Assembly (NCBI RefSeq): GCF_901709675.1
Contig: NC_051105.1
Coordinates: forward strand, 744,001 to 808,000
DNA length: 64,000 nucleotides
Direction: 5' to 3'
DNA from: Syngnathus acus
Taxonomy: Eukaryota; Chordata; Actinopteri; Syngnathiformes; Syngnathidae
Below the pieces are notes generated by a model that was not told the DNA's origin, searched no databases, and was given only the letters and a program-made list of their open reading frames with translations. This document shows positions 12,801 through 24,460 of the stretch, piece after piece. Numbering within the stretch: position 1 is the stretch's first letter; every line of letters begins with the position of its first letter. A program made the translations under genes and the position numbers.

Positions 12801-13954
12801 GCTTACCGACGCCGGTGTCGAGGCCAATCTTTTGGTCTCTGATTTATCGGCTCTAGTAAAAATATCTGACATGGCGTTGTCCAATGCGCGGAACTTCTAC
12901 ATCCAATACCCTCTTTGAAATTGGCAGCGGCAATAAAGCCACGCAGTCCCTCAAACCTCAAAGACCAACAATGTTGGTTTTCCTGGTTCGGCTCGACCCG
13001 GGATACAAAATGTCAGTAAGCAAAACGGATTTCCAAGGGTAATGTGTGTTTTGGAAGCCTTGTGTCAGCTGCCGATCATCAGCCGAGCTCTGGTGTCTCC
13101 ACAAACACCTGCCTGCTGTTGCCTTTGGGTCCCGACTTCCTGAATCAATGTTTTTGGTCATTGCCAGAGAAGGTGTAACGATATCAAATAACAAGCGAAG
13201 GTCTCAAAGATGTAACGCTGAAGACGTTTTGGCATTCGAGTAACTTTGCGACTGATACGGCCGCCTCGGAGACGGTCCCTTGGTGGACAAACGGACGGCA
13301 GGCTTGACTTTGACCGCAGTTTCTTTGTCGGGGTTCAGAGCCCGAGTCCCGGGAGCACGAGGACACGACGGCGGCGGAGATGACGGAGGAGCTGCAGCCG
13401 GCCAAGGTGCCGCTCCTGACCAAAGACATTGTCAACAGTAAAAAGGTGCACGCCATGCGCAAGGAGCTGAAGAGGAAGCTGGGCAAGCAGCGCTCCATGG
13501 GCTCCGCCATGGACTACTCCCCGCTGCCCATGGACAAACACGAGCCCGAGTTTGTGAGTATGGCAGCTGCCGGTCTGTCGGAATACAAAGCAAACCTTTG
13601 AATTGGTCGACGTTTGCAGGGACCCTGCCGGAGAAAACTGGACGGCATCATTCAGGGAATGAAAGATACGTCTCGAGTCATGGCTCTCTCTTTGTACCTT
13701 CCTAACTGTGACAGAAAAGGATTCTTCAAACGCAAACAGGTGAGTGAGTTTGCCCTCTTCAGCTACTTTTTTTGCGTGGGCTGTCGTCCGACCAAATCCC
13801 GCTTGTGGACCCGCAGTGCAAGGCGTCCCGTGGCCGCAAGCGCGGCATCTGTTGGTGTGTGGACAAGTACGGCGTTCAACTCCCCGGCACGGATTACAGT
13901 GGCGGAGACATCCAGTGTAAAGACCTGGAGAGCACCAACAACAACAACGAGTAA
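8339..13954 (+). CDS. igfbp5: Insulin-like growth factor-binding protein 5 (four exons, 270 aa)
   Basis: Secreted carrier that binds IGF-I and IGF-II, modulates access to the IGF1 receptor and associates with matrix. Coding exons are 8339-8678, 13339-13553, 13620-13739 and 13817-13954; phases agree and give 270 codons plus stop, close to the mammalian length. A hydrophobic leader precedes mature CEPCDDKA. The N-domain carries the family GCGCC motif (GCGCCLTC) and the KPLHALLHGRG block typical of IGFBP5. The linker is basic (KELKRKLGKQR). The C-domain has PNCDRKGFFKRKQ, the heparin/nuclear-type basic stretch SRGRKRG, and the thyroglobulin type-1 CWCV. The ATG has a good context (CAACAATG). Intron 1 is 4.66 kb while introns 2 and 3 are 66 and 77 bases. 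Whether this is the a or b teleost copy cannot be told here. Confidence 0.95.
8679..13338 (+). other. igfbp5: igfbp5 intron 1
   Basis: A 4.66 kb intron with no internal gene seen. It contains a (GA)15 run at 9780-9810, TCCG units at 10497-10515, a GA run at 12060-12097 and a CpG-rich patch around 12420-12850. Confidence 0.85.
13339..13553 (+). CDS. igfbp5: igfbp5 exon 2: linker domain
   Basis: Acceptor GGGGTTCAG and donor GTGAGT; 215 bases. It starts with SREHEDTTAAEMTEE-type sequence, a signature of the IGFBP5 linker, then basic residues. The linker is the least conserved part of IGFBPs and the region where proteases cut. Confidence 0.93.
13620..13739 (+). CDS. igfbp5: igfbp5 exon 3: start of C-domain
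   Basis: 120 bases in phase 0 (GPCRRKLDGI to KGFFKRKQ), flanked by TTTGCAG and GTGAGT. Contains the C-domain IGF-contact motif YLPNCDRKGF. Confidence 0.95.
13817..13954 (+). CDS. igfbp5: igfbp5 exon 4: thyroglobulin type-1 end and stop
   Basis: Acceptor CCCGCAG; 138 bases including TAA. Encodes CKASRGRKRGICWCVDKYG, which includes the basic heparin-binding stretch, and ends in an Asn-rich tail. Confidence 0.95.
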   Translation, partial: CKASRGRKRGICWCVDKYGVQLPGTDYSGGDIQCKDLESTNNNNE

Positions 13955-14106
13955 AGGACAAACAGAATACGAGGACCACAATCAAACATCACCCCCCCCC
14001 CCCTCTCTCTCTCTCTTCCCCCCTTTCCTCCCCTCCAAGACGCACGGCTTACATTTCCGGTCTGAACAACGCGTGTATATGTTCCCGTCTCAGCTCAAGA
14101 GTTGTG

Positions 14107-14270
14107 AACCCTCCTGTTACGTTCCATTCTCAGGAACAGCGACAATGTTCTTGAAATGAATTGATTATGTACATCCATTATGCCAAGCAGCAAATGTTTC
14201 ATACCGGAAAAAAAAAAAAAAAAACTTGACATGGGTCCATTTGACCCGTGACATACATAACAGGAGGGTT
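14107..14270. mobile_element. MITE-like insertion in igfbp5 3'UTR
   Basis: About 164 bases bounded by inverted ends: AACCCTCCTGTTACGT on the left and its near-exact complement ACATAACAGGAGGGTT on the right (one mismatch in 16). Inside are a poly-A run and the near-palindrome GGGTCCATTTGACCC. No coding capacity. I could not find a convincing target-site duplication, so the superfamily is open. Confidence 0.6.
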
Positions 14271-14522
14271 GAGAAAATGAAAAGAACACCTGCAGATTTT
14301 TTTTTCCTCTTCTGTTGTTGACCAAACGCTCATCTCGCTAAATGTGGCTCACGGGACCCCTTGTACAAAACTGGCTGACAGAAGTATGTGTATGGAATGT
14401 TTTGTTTTTTTTTGAACTGGGAGAGGGCGGGTTGCTGGCTTTCAGGTGGTCGGGACAGTGCGGCAGATTTATTCACTAATTGGGGTGGGGGTGGGGGGAG
14501 GTGATTGACGTCAGTGCGTCCC

Positions 14523-14551
14523 CAGTCATGAACCTCAGCGCACGTCACTGG
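14523..14551 (+). repeat. Dispersed repeat copy shared with 27787-27815
   Basis: The segment beginning CAGTCATGAACCTC and ending CACGTCACTGG recurs with only a few differences at 27787-27815, which marks both as copies of one interspersed family. Confidence 0.65.
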
Positions 14552-15000
14552 TGCTACCTATTAGCTCGCTTTGTCAGCCAATACCAGACAAAACCAAATC
14601 ATGTCATTTTATTTCATTCCCCTGGTTTGATTTCCTTTTTTCACTGCTCGGACACGGCTGTCCGCTGTGAATTGGTGGTTTGGCAACGTAAAGAGGACGC
14701 CCATGGCTCTTTGAGCGTGCGTAGCTAGCCCGATATGCCAAATGTGCCTATTTTGAACAGACGCTGCCAAACGGCGACGGTGAAATCAAAGGCAAGAGAG
14801 GAAAATGCTTTTCGCCCGACGGGACTCAATTTGGACGATTTGAGTCGAGCGCACGATGAAACGTACAAAGTCCGGACAGGCGAGATTCTCTTGCATTTGT
14901 GCTTTTTGATTTGCCTTCAGGTAGCCCGCTTTTACCCCGAGCTGTGCTTTTTTTTCCTCTCTGTTTGGTGGAACCATGTTTTTGAAATCTAGTCCTTGAA

Positions 15001-15022
15001 TGTGTGTGTGTGTGTGTGTGTG
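15001..15022. repeat. (TG)n microsatellite
   Basis: About eleven TG units followed by a T run, inside the putative igfbp5 3'UTR. Confidence 0.9.
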
Positions 15023-16263
15023 TTTTTTTTTTTAAAGCTTCTGCTGCGTCATTTCACTCGAGTTGCTCCCCATCTGTGAATATGTGTGTGCCCCCCCATC
15101 CCCTCCCCTCCCCTCCCAGTGCCTTCCTTCATGCAAATACATTTCATTGGTAAAATGGACACCGCCCAGGTGACATTGACTTTTTCAGACAGCCCCTCGC
15201 TAGGAGCGACACTTGACACGGGGGTCAAAGGGTCAAGGGGTCGCTGTCGGTCAAGCGAGAGGAACAATTCCCTTTGCCCGCTTTGATCGGAAGTGTGACC
15301 TATGGGCAGTTGGACCTCCATTTTGTCCTTCCCGAGTGATAAGCTAAGATTCATGCAAGCCTCTTTGATTTTCTTGTTTGTTGCGTGACTGCCAATGTAC
15401 GTATATAGTTGGCCGAGAGAGAGAGAGAGAGAGAAAGAGCGAGCGGCTGCCAGAGGACGTTTGTTTTGGACGTGAAGCAACACGCAAAACAAAACATGCT
15501 TGCAGTTGTGAATATAATTTGCGCAGGCAGGCACTGCCCCCGACAGCTCCCGACAACCACAAAGGAAACAGACGAGCATTGATATTGATCCAACAGGAAG
15601 TCAGTGAAAGAGAAGAAAAGAAAGAAACAAAAAAACTTGATGTTGTCCGTGTCATGTCGTGCTCACCTTTTCAAGGGTCACTTTGGGGGAAATTTGTTGA
15701 CAGGGGCTCTGCATCATTTGCAGCAAGAGGGCCTGATTTTTTATTTTTATTTTTTTTTAATTCCGAGGCGGTGACATAGGAAGAACGATCACCTGGTACA
15801 GTGCACATATTCAGGGCCGAGCCACTTTCCCCCGACTCAGCGCATATCATTAGACGCCGCTTAGTAAGACAGCATGGCGGGAGCCGAGGAAATGTGGAGG
15901 AGGAGCCGCTGCGGCATTTGACATCTCACCCGAGCCAACAAGCGGCGCAGCGTCAGTGGCGACTTGCTCGCGTTTCCCTCGTGTCTCCCCATTTTGGTTT
16001 TTAGCTCACTTTTCATACGTTGGTAGTACAGTAACCACAGCTTTTTCTCAATACGTAACACATTTGCTTTGGTTGGCATCAATTTGGTGCTCTGAATTGG
16101 ACGGATGGAGGGGGGAATTCAAATGGTCAGCATTTGCAATGACAAATAAGAATAAAAGTCAAATTATTCAAGCGAATATCACTGTGTAATATTTATTCTA
16201 CTTGTAATTTATATGTACTCTTGTAACCTTTGTCTTTTTTTGTTATGGCAAAGCATTTATTTA

Positions 16264-16269
16264 AATAAA
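16264..16269 (+). terminator. igfbp5: Candidate polyadenylation signal of igfbp5
   Basis: AATAAA within an AT-rich stretch, 2.3 kb after the stop, followed about 40 bases on by a T-rich segment. An alternative AATAAA is at 16151-16156. Confidence 0.45.
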
Positions 16270-16675
16270 CTTATGTATTCATTTACGCACTCGGCTGACG
16301 TTTTATTTTCTCTCTTTCTGGTGTTGAACGGGGAGGAAAGTCCTCTTTTGACCAGTCGACTTCCAAATGCACTGTTTTCTTGCAATTTTCCAGTTTTTAG
16401 TCTCTCCAAAAACCAAAGACTGTCCAAATGTTTTTTTGGTGGTAGTGTGTCGTTCCATTTTGGCCAACACTTGCAAACCCCCCCCAGAAGGCTAAGACTC
16501 ATTTGTTGGGAAATAACGATGAAGCTCGCTTCCTGAGATTGTCTTGAAATGCAAATGCACCGTTTAAAGTGGATTCATCCCTGCAGTAAGCGGTGTCTAA
16601 TCTCCTAGGCCAGAGCTGATAAACCTCTTAGACTTGAGTCTGAGACATCAGGCAGGCTTCGGATGGGTAGCCAGC

Positions 16676-16710
16676 GCACGGCACGGCACGGCACGGCACG
16701 GCACGGCACG
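16676..16710. repeat. (GCACG)7 microsatellite
   Basis: Seven perfect pentanucleotide units, each with one CpG. Confidence 0.93.
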
Positions 16711-19700
16711 CAGAATGCCACTTGGCCCAGCCTCCAAAAAGTCACCAAAAAGATTGCACGGCAACTAGGAAGTCACCACAGGCCGGTTTCGACATCAAGT
16801 CGAGGGGGCGTGGTTCAAAGATGGAGATTTGTGGCCGTGACGACCCCTCAACAAGGTTACACGGTAGAATGAGCCTGTATACGTATATATACATTGAGAT
16901 GACACTTTGAGTTGATTTGACAGAACACAGTCCCCAGTTTAGAAGTTAATGCACAGGCACACGTCTGGATTTGCACAATTGGAGCCCAGAAGAGCCAGCG
17001 CCTGTAATTATTGACTCCATTAGAGGTCTGTCTTTTGTCCACATCGGGGGCGAGAATGGCAACCCGGGCGGGCCACACTGTTGGGCACAAAAAAGCCTGT
17101 TGACAAGTAAGGATTGCTGCTTTGGTTTCTTCTATAAGCTGTGTTTACTCTGTTTTGTGTGACACACAGTCACAAAATAAACGAGTGCTGCCAGTACGCA
17201 AACCACTCGGCCGACACGCATTTCGTACAAACACCGCAAGCGATCAACAAAATAGTCTTGTGCGGTCACTTTCAACTAGAGTAGAAATGAGGACAAATAA
17301 TTCTGGTTCGCCACGTAGAAATGGCTTGTGCAGCTGTCATACGTCTTCATTGCAAAATGAAGAAAATCAACACGTTTTCCTTCCAACGAGTTGCGCAAAG
17401 ATGAAACGGAAAATGGATCTTCCGGCTTTGTAGTTTTCCACAGTGTCGAACATTTGATTGTCTGCCGCAACGCCGCTTGGTCAACTTTTTGCATCAAGTT
17501 GAGAGGGAAGGGAGGACATTGGGGGTGTATCACTTAGGCGCTGGACATGTGGGCGTGTCAGTGTGCGTGTGCATCGTTGCGGCCCATCGGATTGGGTGGA
17601 ACCGGCCCATCTCGAGGTCACACCCCTCGCCATCGACTGACACACACGCACGTGACAGACATTTGCCCGCACTGGCTATTTACCCCAACTAACCGTCCGA
17701 GGCCAAATACCCCCCCCGCCCGGCCGCCCGCTTGCGTCCCCAGCTGAGCTAACATCTAATCAGAGAGCACATCGTGATTGAAGTGGACACAGTTTACGCC
17801 GCGCACCGCGGGATGACAAAAAGAATGAAGGCACAGGAAGGAGGGGGGGGGCATAAAAACTTTCCGTTTTCTTCCTTGGATGAGAAAGAACAAAAAAGTG
17901 ACAGTTACAGTAATTGCCCCACCACAAGGAGGGAGGAAGTCCAAGAGGGAGCCAGCCCAGTGTTGGGGAGGTACAGTGGGAACGGCGGCACAAACAATGC
18001 CGTTGTTTGTGACCGTCCGTGAAAATTGGCCGAGTGGGTGAGAGGCGAGGCGCGCTTTAGCCAACGCTGGTGTCTTTTCAGTCTTCTTTTGGCCCAAGGT
18101 GACCCCGTTTGTCCTTTGCTGTCCCATTTGGCTAGACGCGCTTCCATTCCAATCGGAAGCACAGTTTGTTCCCGTGCTTGACAAGCGGTGCCTTGTGCGG
18201 GAAAGGGGAAGCGGCTCTCAATAGGCGGCCACTATCTTATATTTGAAAATGTCCTGAACTGTGTTTTTAACCTCTTACTGTATTTATGAAGTGAAACATT
18301 TATCATTGCATTTGCTTTTTGGTAGTCCAGCTCTCCCTTTTTCATGAACTACCTATCTGTCTGTCTTTCCCTTCCACCTGTCCTCGTCAGCCGGGCGGCT
18401 TCCACGGACCAATCGGCTTCCTCGGCCGCTGGTGTCTCGTCCAGGTGTTTCTCGTTGTCTCATGGCTTTGCTTGTATTTAGTCGGCCGCCGCGGTGGCCG
18501 TCAGTTGATCGCCGTTCTGGCCGTAGCTCACGTCTTGGCTTTGTGAAGTTAAAGCGGTTTGGAAGATCCGACAGAATATTGGGGCTGTTTAGAATGGCTG
18601 TTTGTTGTTCTTGATGACAAATGAGTGAGCATCTAGGGGCCTCAGCATGACTGAAGATTTCCAGTGCAAATGAATGTGGGGATCCCAAACAATCACTCAG
18701 CACTCAATGATGTCTTAAAAACAGAATTGGATGGGCATGTCTCGCCAAAACACAAACAGTGCTTGAAGGACCCATGCTCATAATTCAAATTGAAGTGTGG
18801 CCATTGTGGTTGGAAGCTGCAACATGAATTGGAAGCGTGCAAGCAAAATGTTTTGCTACTAGCCACGCAAGCTCCTATATCGGCCAGACGTACACACGCA
18901 ATGGGGACGGAGCAGACTCGAGCTCGTGTCAGGTTCAAAGAGCCTTCTGACGACTTGGCTCGGGATGAGAGCGAGGCAAATGGGAGCAGACGCCGGTCGT
19001 TTGCTCAGATTCTTCCCCTGCAGCCTTGGTACATTGTGTGCACTTGAGCTCATCCAGCGGGGAAATCGAATTATTCGGGACGTTCAAACCAAAGGTGTCC
19101 ACTTCCATCCACTTTAGCTTGGCTTGACATGTTTTCATGTGACACTGACGTTTGGGCTGAAAGTGGTGTCCAAAGAGAGTCAAATGAATAGCCAGTGAGA
19201 CCACATATGTATCATTGGCTATATTCGACAAGTAAGGAAGCGAAGTTTTCATTGTCACTGCAAAAAACCCAAAGCATTTTTCTGGCCTGACAAATGTTTG
19301 GTTTTTACGTTCGTTTTCATCCGATTGGCAAATCAAATCAAAGAAAAAAAAAGAAAAGAAATAAAACGAACCGAGACAGAATGATGCGTCGACGGGATGC
19401 GGTTTTCCGCGCTAAGCGGGCTAACTCCCACACTTGGCCGGGCTTCCGATTGTCTCCACGCTATTTCCGCATCGCATTTTGAATGGATGACGTCCGCGAC
19501 CGCACTTTTTGCAGTGGAGCGGAGCCGTGCGGCGGTGTTGTCGGACTGGCTTGTAAATAAACAACGGAGCCACCAAAGTCCAGATGTGGAGCCTATTCCG
19601 CCTGACAGTGAGCGGTTATGACACATTTGATGAATATTTGAATGTTGACTCGAAACGCTGAGCTGGTCGTTGTCTCGGTTTTGCGCTGGTGGCTAACAGG

Positions 19701-21950
19701 CAAACACATTTTATTGCACGAGCACGTTGACAATGTGTGAGGCTTTTTCGGTTTTGGCACAGAAGGGGGACCGACCGGCACGGCAATAAAACAAGCTTGC
19801 TAAAGCAATTAGTCGTTCCAGCCTTCGCTTGAGGCCATTAACAGGCTGTGATACGATTGACAGCAATCACGTAAATCTGCCACCGTTGCCTGCACGCTGC
19901 ATTTCTTGCCTCTCACGCTCGCTGATGGCCGCACAGGTGAGGCGGCTCGAGCTTGCAGAAAATATTTGCTTCCTGCCAGCGCAAACTGCACAAATGTCAA
20001 TCAATATGAAAATCAGTGACAAATTGACTTCTGTCTTGCAAAGGCAAGTGTGTGAAAGCCAGGCCATCCCGCATTTACAAATAAACTGCATATTGTTAGG
20101 TTAGGCCATTACACATAGCATTTTGGAAGGGGCGGAGCCACGACGCCCCGTGCGGTCTCAAACTTCTCACATGCCTGTTATTATCACTGACTGTGGTTTT
20201 TATGTCAACAGCTGTTTTTGCCCTTCAATGGATTATTTTGACATTTCCTTTGCGCCAAACAACTTGGAAATGTGATCGATTGAATTGGAATTGGAAGAAA
20301 AGTGAAAATGCTCCATGGAAAATGATGTCATCGACGGGCTCGGGGGTTTCTTCTGAGTTTGTCTGGTGACACCTTAAATGAGCAACATCGGTTCTCCATC
20401 GTGTCAAACGTGGTGTCCCTGGATTTTACACGTCAAAACATGCCACTGATTTCTCAACACAAGAACTAATGAAGAACCTGTCAAGTCTGCCTCGGGCTTA
20501 CACCTCCACCATCCTTATCACGAGTTCGAGGAAAAACATCACACTGGCACGGACGTGTCATTTCAAGAAAAAGAATGCAAGGTCGGCAATATTCATGGCA
20601 ACGACTTGGCAACGTCTGCACAACAATATACGTATTTGATTCGCGGGACTCCTATGATCTACTCAGTAGATCGAGACCATGGTGCAAAAGCAGCCTCTGA
20701 TTAGCTAAAGCTAATTTAGCTCTTCATCTTTGCATCCCCCAGCGGCGCTGTTTTGGTTCATGTCACTGTGATTGTCATTAAGCTCAGTGCAACAAAAAGC
20801 TGAGCGCAAATGAGTTGAATTGGGACGGCGACGTGAGCTATCTGCGTGACGAGGCCTGCAAAAACAGAGGCGGTTCTCAATCCCTGGGTTGTAAAGTGAA
20901 CATGCCTGAGAGGGACAAGCCGGCGCTGAGCTCTGACACCAAAATGCGAAGTGAAGCATGCTGACGCTAGTGGGCGTGTCTGTCTCTTTGCTGCTTGCAG
21001 GTGCTGAGGAACTGGAAGTTGCCCTTGCAGCAAATGTCATTATTCCAATTTGTGCTTCAGGAAGTTGGGGCGCATTTGTGGTGTGCCTCGAGCATTGGAC
21101 GGTGACAGACTGGAGCCGTCAGAAACAGCTTTAGCAAATTTGCCTTCATTCTGGCAAGGTTCGAAGTATTGATTTGATTGGATTTTTTGTTTTGTTTATC
21201 ATATTCTTTGATGCTCACTTGCTCTGGTTGTCTTCAGTATTTTGGTTACGAAGAATAAATGTCCTCTTCCCTTCAAAAAAAATCAATAAAACAAAACATC
21301 CGGAAAGCGGCCCAGGTTGTGTCATGATAAGCCAATGTTTGAGTCCAATAAATCCCTCTGGCATAATGTTGCGGACACATGACAGTTTGTTTTGCTTTTG
21401 TTTTTAATGATCGTTTGCACAACAAAGGAAGAGAGAGGGCTTTGCTTTCGCACCGAGACGGCCAATGAAGCCAGTCTGATGTCGTTTGAAAAAAGTTGGT
21501 TGCTGAATGGATTCACTGCTTTGGATTTGGCCGAGCCCTCGAATTCAGGCTTAAGTGTAGGGAAAAACGCTTTGACGGCTTGATAGATAAAAGGTGAACG
21601 AAGGATACCGCAGTGATTGCACTGGCAGCTGGCTACGGCCAAATGTTCTTGCACCTTGTGAACTCAAAGTTGTGAAGAATCATGCAATTGTGCTTTCAAA
21701 ATAAAAAGCACTCCACAAAGTACCCGTGCTGAGCCGAGCGCACGCCGGCCGCAGTGGAGCGTTCACAACAGACTGCAACCTCAAATTGTACGCCGTATCG
21801 GTGCTGGCGCCCTCTCCGAGCCAAATCAAACAAAACGAACCCAGGACAAACCGGGCTTGCGCTCAACACATCTTCAGCTTTCATTTTTCTGGCTTTTTCA
21901 TGGGATTGTTTTCAACGCTGCCAAGCGTAAATCAGCAACGTTACAATGCC

Positions 21951-21990
21951 AGCCGCGAGGCCGCGAGGCCGCGAGGCCGCGAGGCCGCTC
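21951..21990. repeat. GCCGCGAG octamer array
   Basis: About four head-to-tail copies of GCCGCGAG, very CpG-rich, in otherwise AT-moderate intergenic DNA. Confidence 0.85.
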
Positions 21991-24417
21991 CCGGTCCCGA
22001 CTTTGCTATTGTTTTCCCTCTCCGATGGACACGAGCGTTGCGGGCGCGCAAATGTGACAAACAAACAAACATGCTGCGGTGGAGTCAACGTCATTTTCAC
22101 CGCGGCGGCATTCCGTTGTTACCGTGGCGCTGGAGTTCCTTCCGAACAGCAATGGCCATGGGGTGGGTCTGTGACTAATCAAGCAGAAAAATGGGGATTG
22201 CTGCTACACACGCGTCTTGGCTCTTTGACAGCAGATTGTAAAACATAACAATAAGCTGAAATGGAAGGAAGCCTATCAATCAGCTGGTGTCAACCCGCGG
22301 CTTTCACCTCATGGATTCCCAACGACGTAACCTCTTCCAGCTGGGCTCGTCGGCGAGTAATATTAGGGCTCGTTCGCCCAAGAGCCAATAAATGAAGTTT
22401 TGGCCCGCTTTCAATGGGAACCAGATGCCTGGCTAAAGAGACATCATCTTTATGGTAGGTGGAGATCGGGCTCCACATGTCCAATTAAGCACGAGGGAAA
22501 ATGAAAATGCAACTCCGACTGCTTGAAGAAGAAAGGGCAAAGCGGCCAGCGAGTCGTGTCCTCCAAAACCCCGTGGAGCATCCGTCGCTGCCGCAATCTG
22601 TCATTGCAATCAAGCGTGTTGCGATCCCCCAAGTATCCCTCCCCCCACCCAAATCAAACTTGGAAACATGTAGTACATCTTCATCTGGCATCTCTCTCGT
22701 CCGCATGTCTCTAAATGCGATTTTTACTTTGACTCAACGAGAGTCGTAACGCCGACTCGGCATTTCTTCATCTCATTTCACAAGCATCCTCTTTGGCTAT
22801 TTTAGCAACAACAACTACTGCTACCAATTTCGAAACGACTGAGCAGCGTCGTCCTCTACCAGAAGCGTGTGGAAAAACAAAGTGATTACGCTGCGGTTTG
22901 TCTTCGGGTTGGGACGAGAAAGTGTTGACTTCCCGATAGTCGTACAAAAGTTCTGACCTGAGGCTTTGCTCTCCGAGTGTCTCTTCCAATCATTTGTTGA
23001 CACGATGGAAAACGATGGCAAGGTGCCAATGCTCCAGGCGTGAACGTATTTATCATAATACAGCAGAAATGCAAAGAAAAAAACTCACCCGTGTCACAAT
23101 GAATTTACAAGTCGAGTATTTATTATGTTCCTGGCGAGGGGAAAGAAGCTCTGGTGATTTCTGGCCCGCGTTCTTTCGACAGTGTCGAGCAGAGGCAACG
23201 AGTTGGAAAAATGTCTGATATCTGTCGTATAAAAAGATAACAACTGTTCAAAATTCCCTCAGCAGGTCATCGTGTCTTTAGACACCGAGTGAGGAATTAA
23301 AAGGGTGGGGGGGGAAATGCACTGTCAGCAAAAATGGCTTGCCTGCATCTTGGCCATTTTTGTGTTGTGTTTTCCATCAGCTCGAGAGACTCCAGCGTCA
23401 CTTTTGCACTCTTGCCTCCATTTAGCCTTTAATTTGAGGGCCATGGCAAGGTTTTCTTAGGACCACTGTGCAAACAAATTCTCCACTCATAAATGCACGG
23501 TGGCGATATTGCGGCTACGCGTCGCTAGGCCAACGGGCAAGCTTGGAAATGTCGAGGCGGAGCGAGGTCCATGTCGCGATGAGTGAGATGTTTCCGGCCT
23601 CCGGGAACAACCACCTTCCACCTCAGCCCTTAAAATGTAGGTCGGCTCATTTTCCAAGTCAGATTTCAGGAAGTTGGAGCCAGGTTTCAAGATTCGGACC
23701 CCCAACTCTAGCGAAGAAGCCCAAAACCTCGGAGGAACTTCAAGCTAGGAGATGGGATCGTGTCGGCTTGTTGACACGGGGGGGTCTCTTGGGCGTGGGG
23801 GAGGGATCATGACTTTGGGTAGCATGGGAACAGTCAGGCCTGCTCTGGGAACGGAAGCAGGCTGTCCGTTGCGGTTGCGCAACGAAAAGAGCTCCACGCT
23901 TTCAGCGATAGGAGCAGAAGACGACAGGCAGATCGCGAGCGCTCTGCCAGCTCTTGCTCCTTCTCAATCGATCATCAAGACGTCTAAAGGTACGTACGTG
24001 AGCCTACCTCACTTCGGACTCTCTACTCCTGAGATGACAAAATGACATCTTGGCTGCTTTAACCAAGATGAGTCAGATAGTCCGTGGCTCCGCCCTTGGC
24101 CTCATTTGCATTTTCAACATTAACCAAGCTTTGGAAAGATATTGCGAGAGCATCAAACGCTCAGCCAAAGCGAGCTGGACTCTAACCACAAGGACACAAA
24201 GGGCTTGGCAGGGCTGCAGCTAGCAAATAGTTTGAGGTGGAGAATAAACAATTTGCATTCTTAATGGGTTTTTGCAAGTTTGCTATTGTTTAGTGAAGAA
24301 ACAAAAGCAATGAAGCAATATTAAGCCCGACCTTGCCGAAACGATTGTTTGCAGTGACCTTTCTATTTTTTTTACTCTTGATGCAAGGCATCAAATATTT
24401 AGGAGCCCCGTTTGAGG

Positions 24418-24460
24418 ATGTTGACTTCCTTTACGCTGGCGTTTGTCTTCTTCGGGACAG
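24418..24460 (+). CDS. ramp1: ramp1 exon 1: signal peptide start
   Basis: 43 bases from ATG: MLTSFTLAFVFFGT plus one base, then donor GTGAGA. The hydrophobic leader and matching phase to exon 2 support it; the true ATG could still lie further upstream. Confidence 0.65.

Larger units (their letters stand above)
13955..16290 (+). other. igfbp5: Putative igfbp5 3'UTR
   Basis: IGFBP5 transcripts have long 3'UTRs. The AT-rich stretch from about 16140 carries two AATAAA signals (16151-16156 and 16264-16269). The second lies in TTTATTTAAATAAAC, and nothing gene-like follows, so I place the transcript end near 16.29 kb. The extent is inferred. Confidence 0.5.
16291..24417. other. Intergenic DNA between igfbp5 and ramp1
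   Basis: No coding exon recognised on either strand. In many vertebrates igfbp2 lies tail-to-tail with igfbp5, but I see no IGFBP C-domain signature (CWCV-type) on the minus strand here. Contains a GCACG pentamer array (16676-16710), a CpG-rich octamer array (21951-21990) and an AT-rich patch near 16140-16290. Confidence 0.6.

Noticed and set aside
13335-13985. 216-aa minus-strand frame over igfbp5 exons 2-4
   Set aside because: Antisense shadow of GC-rich coding exons.
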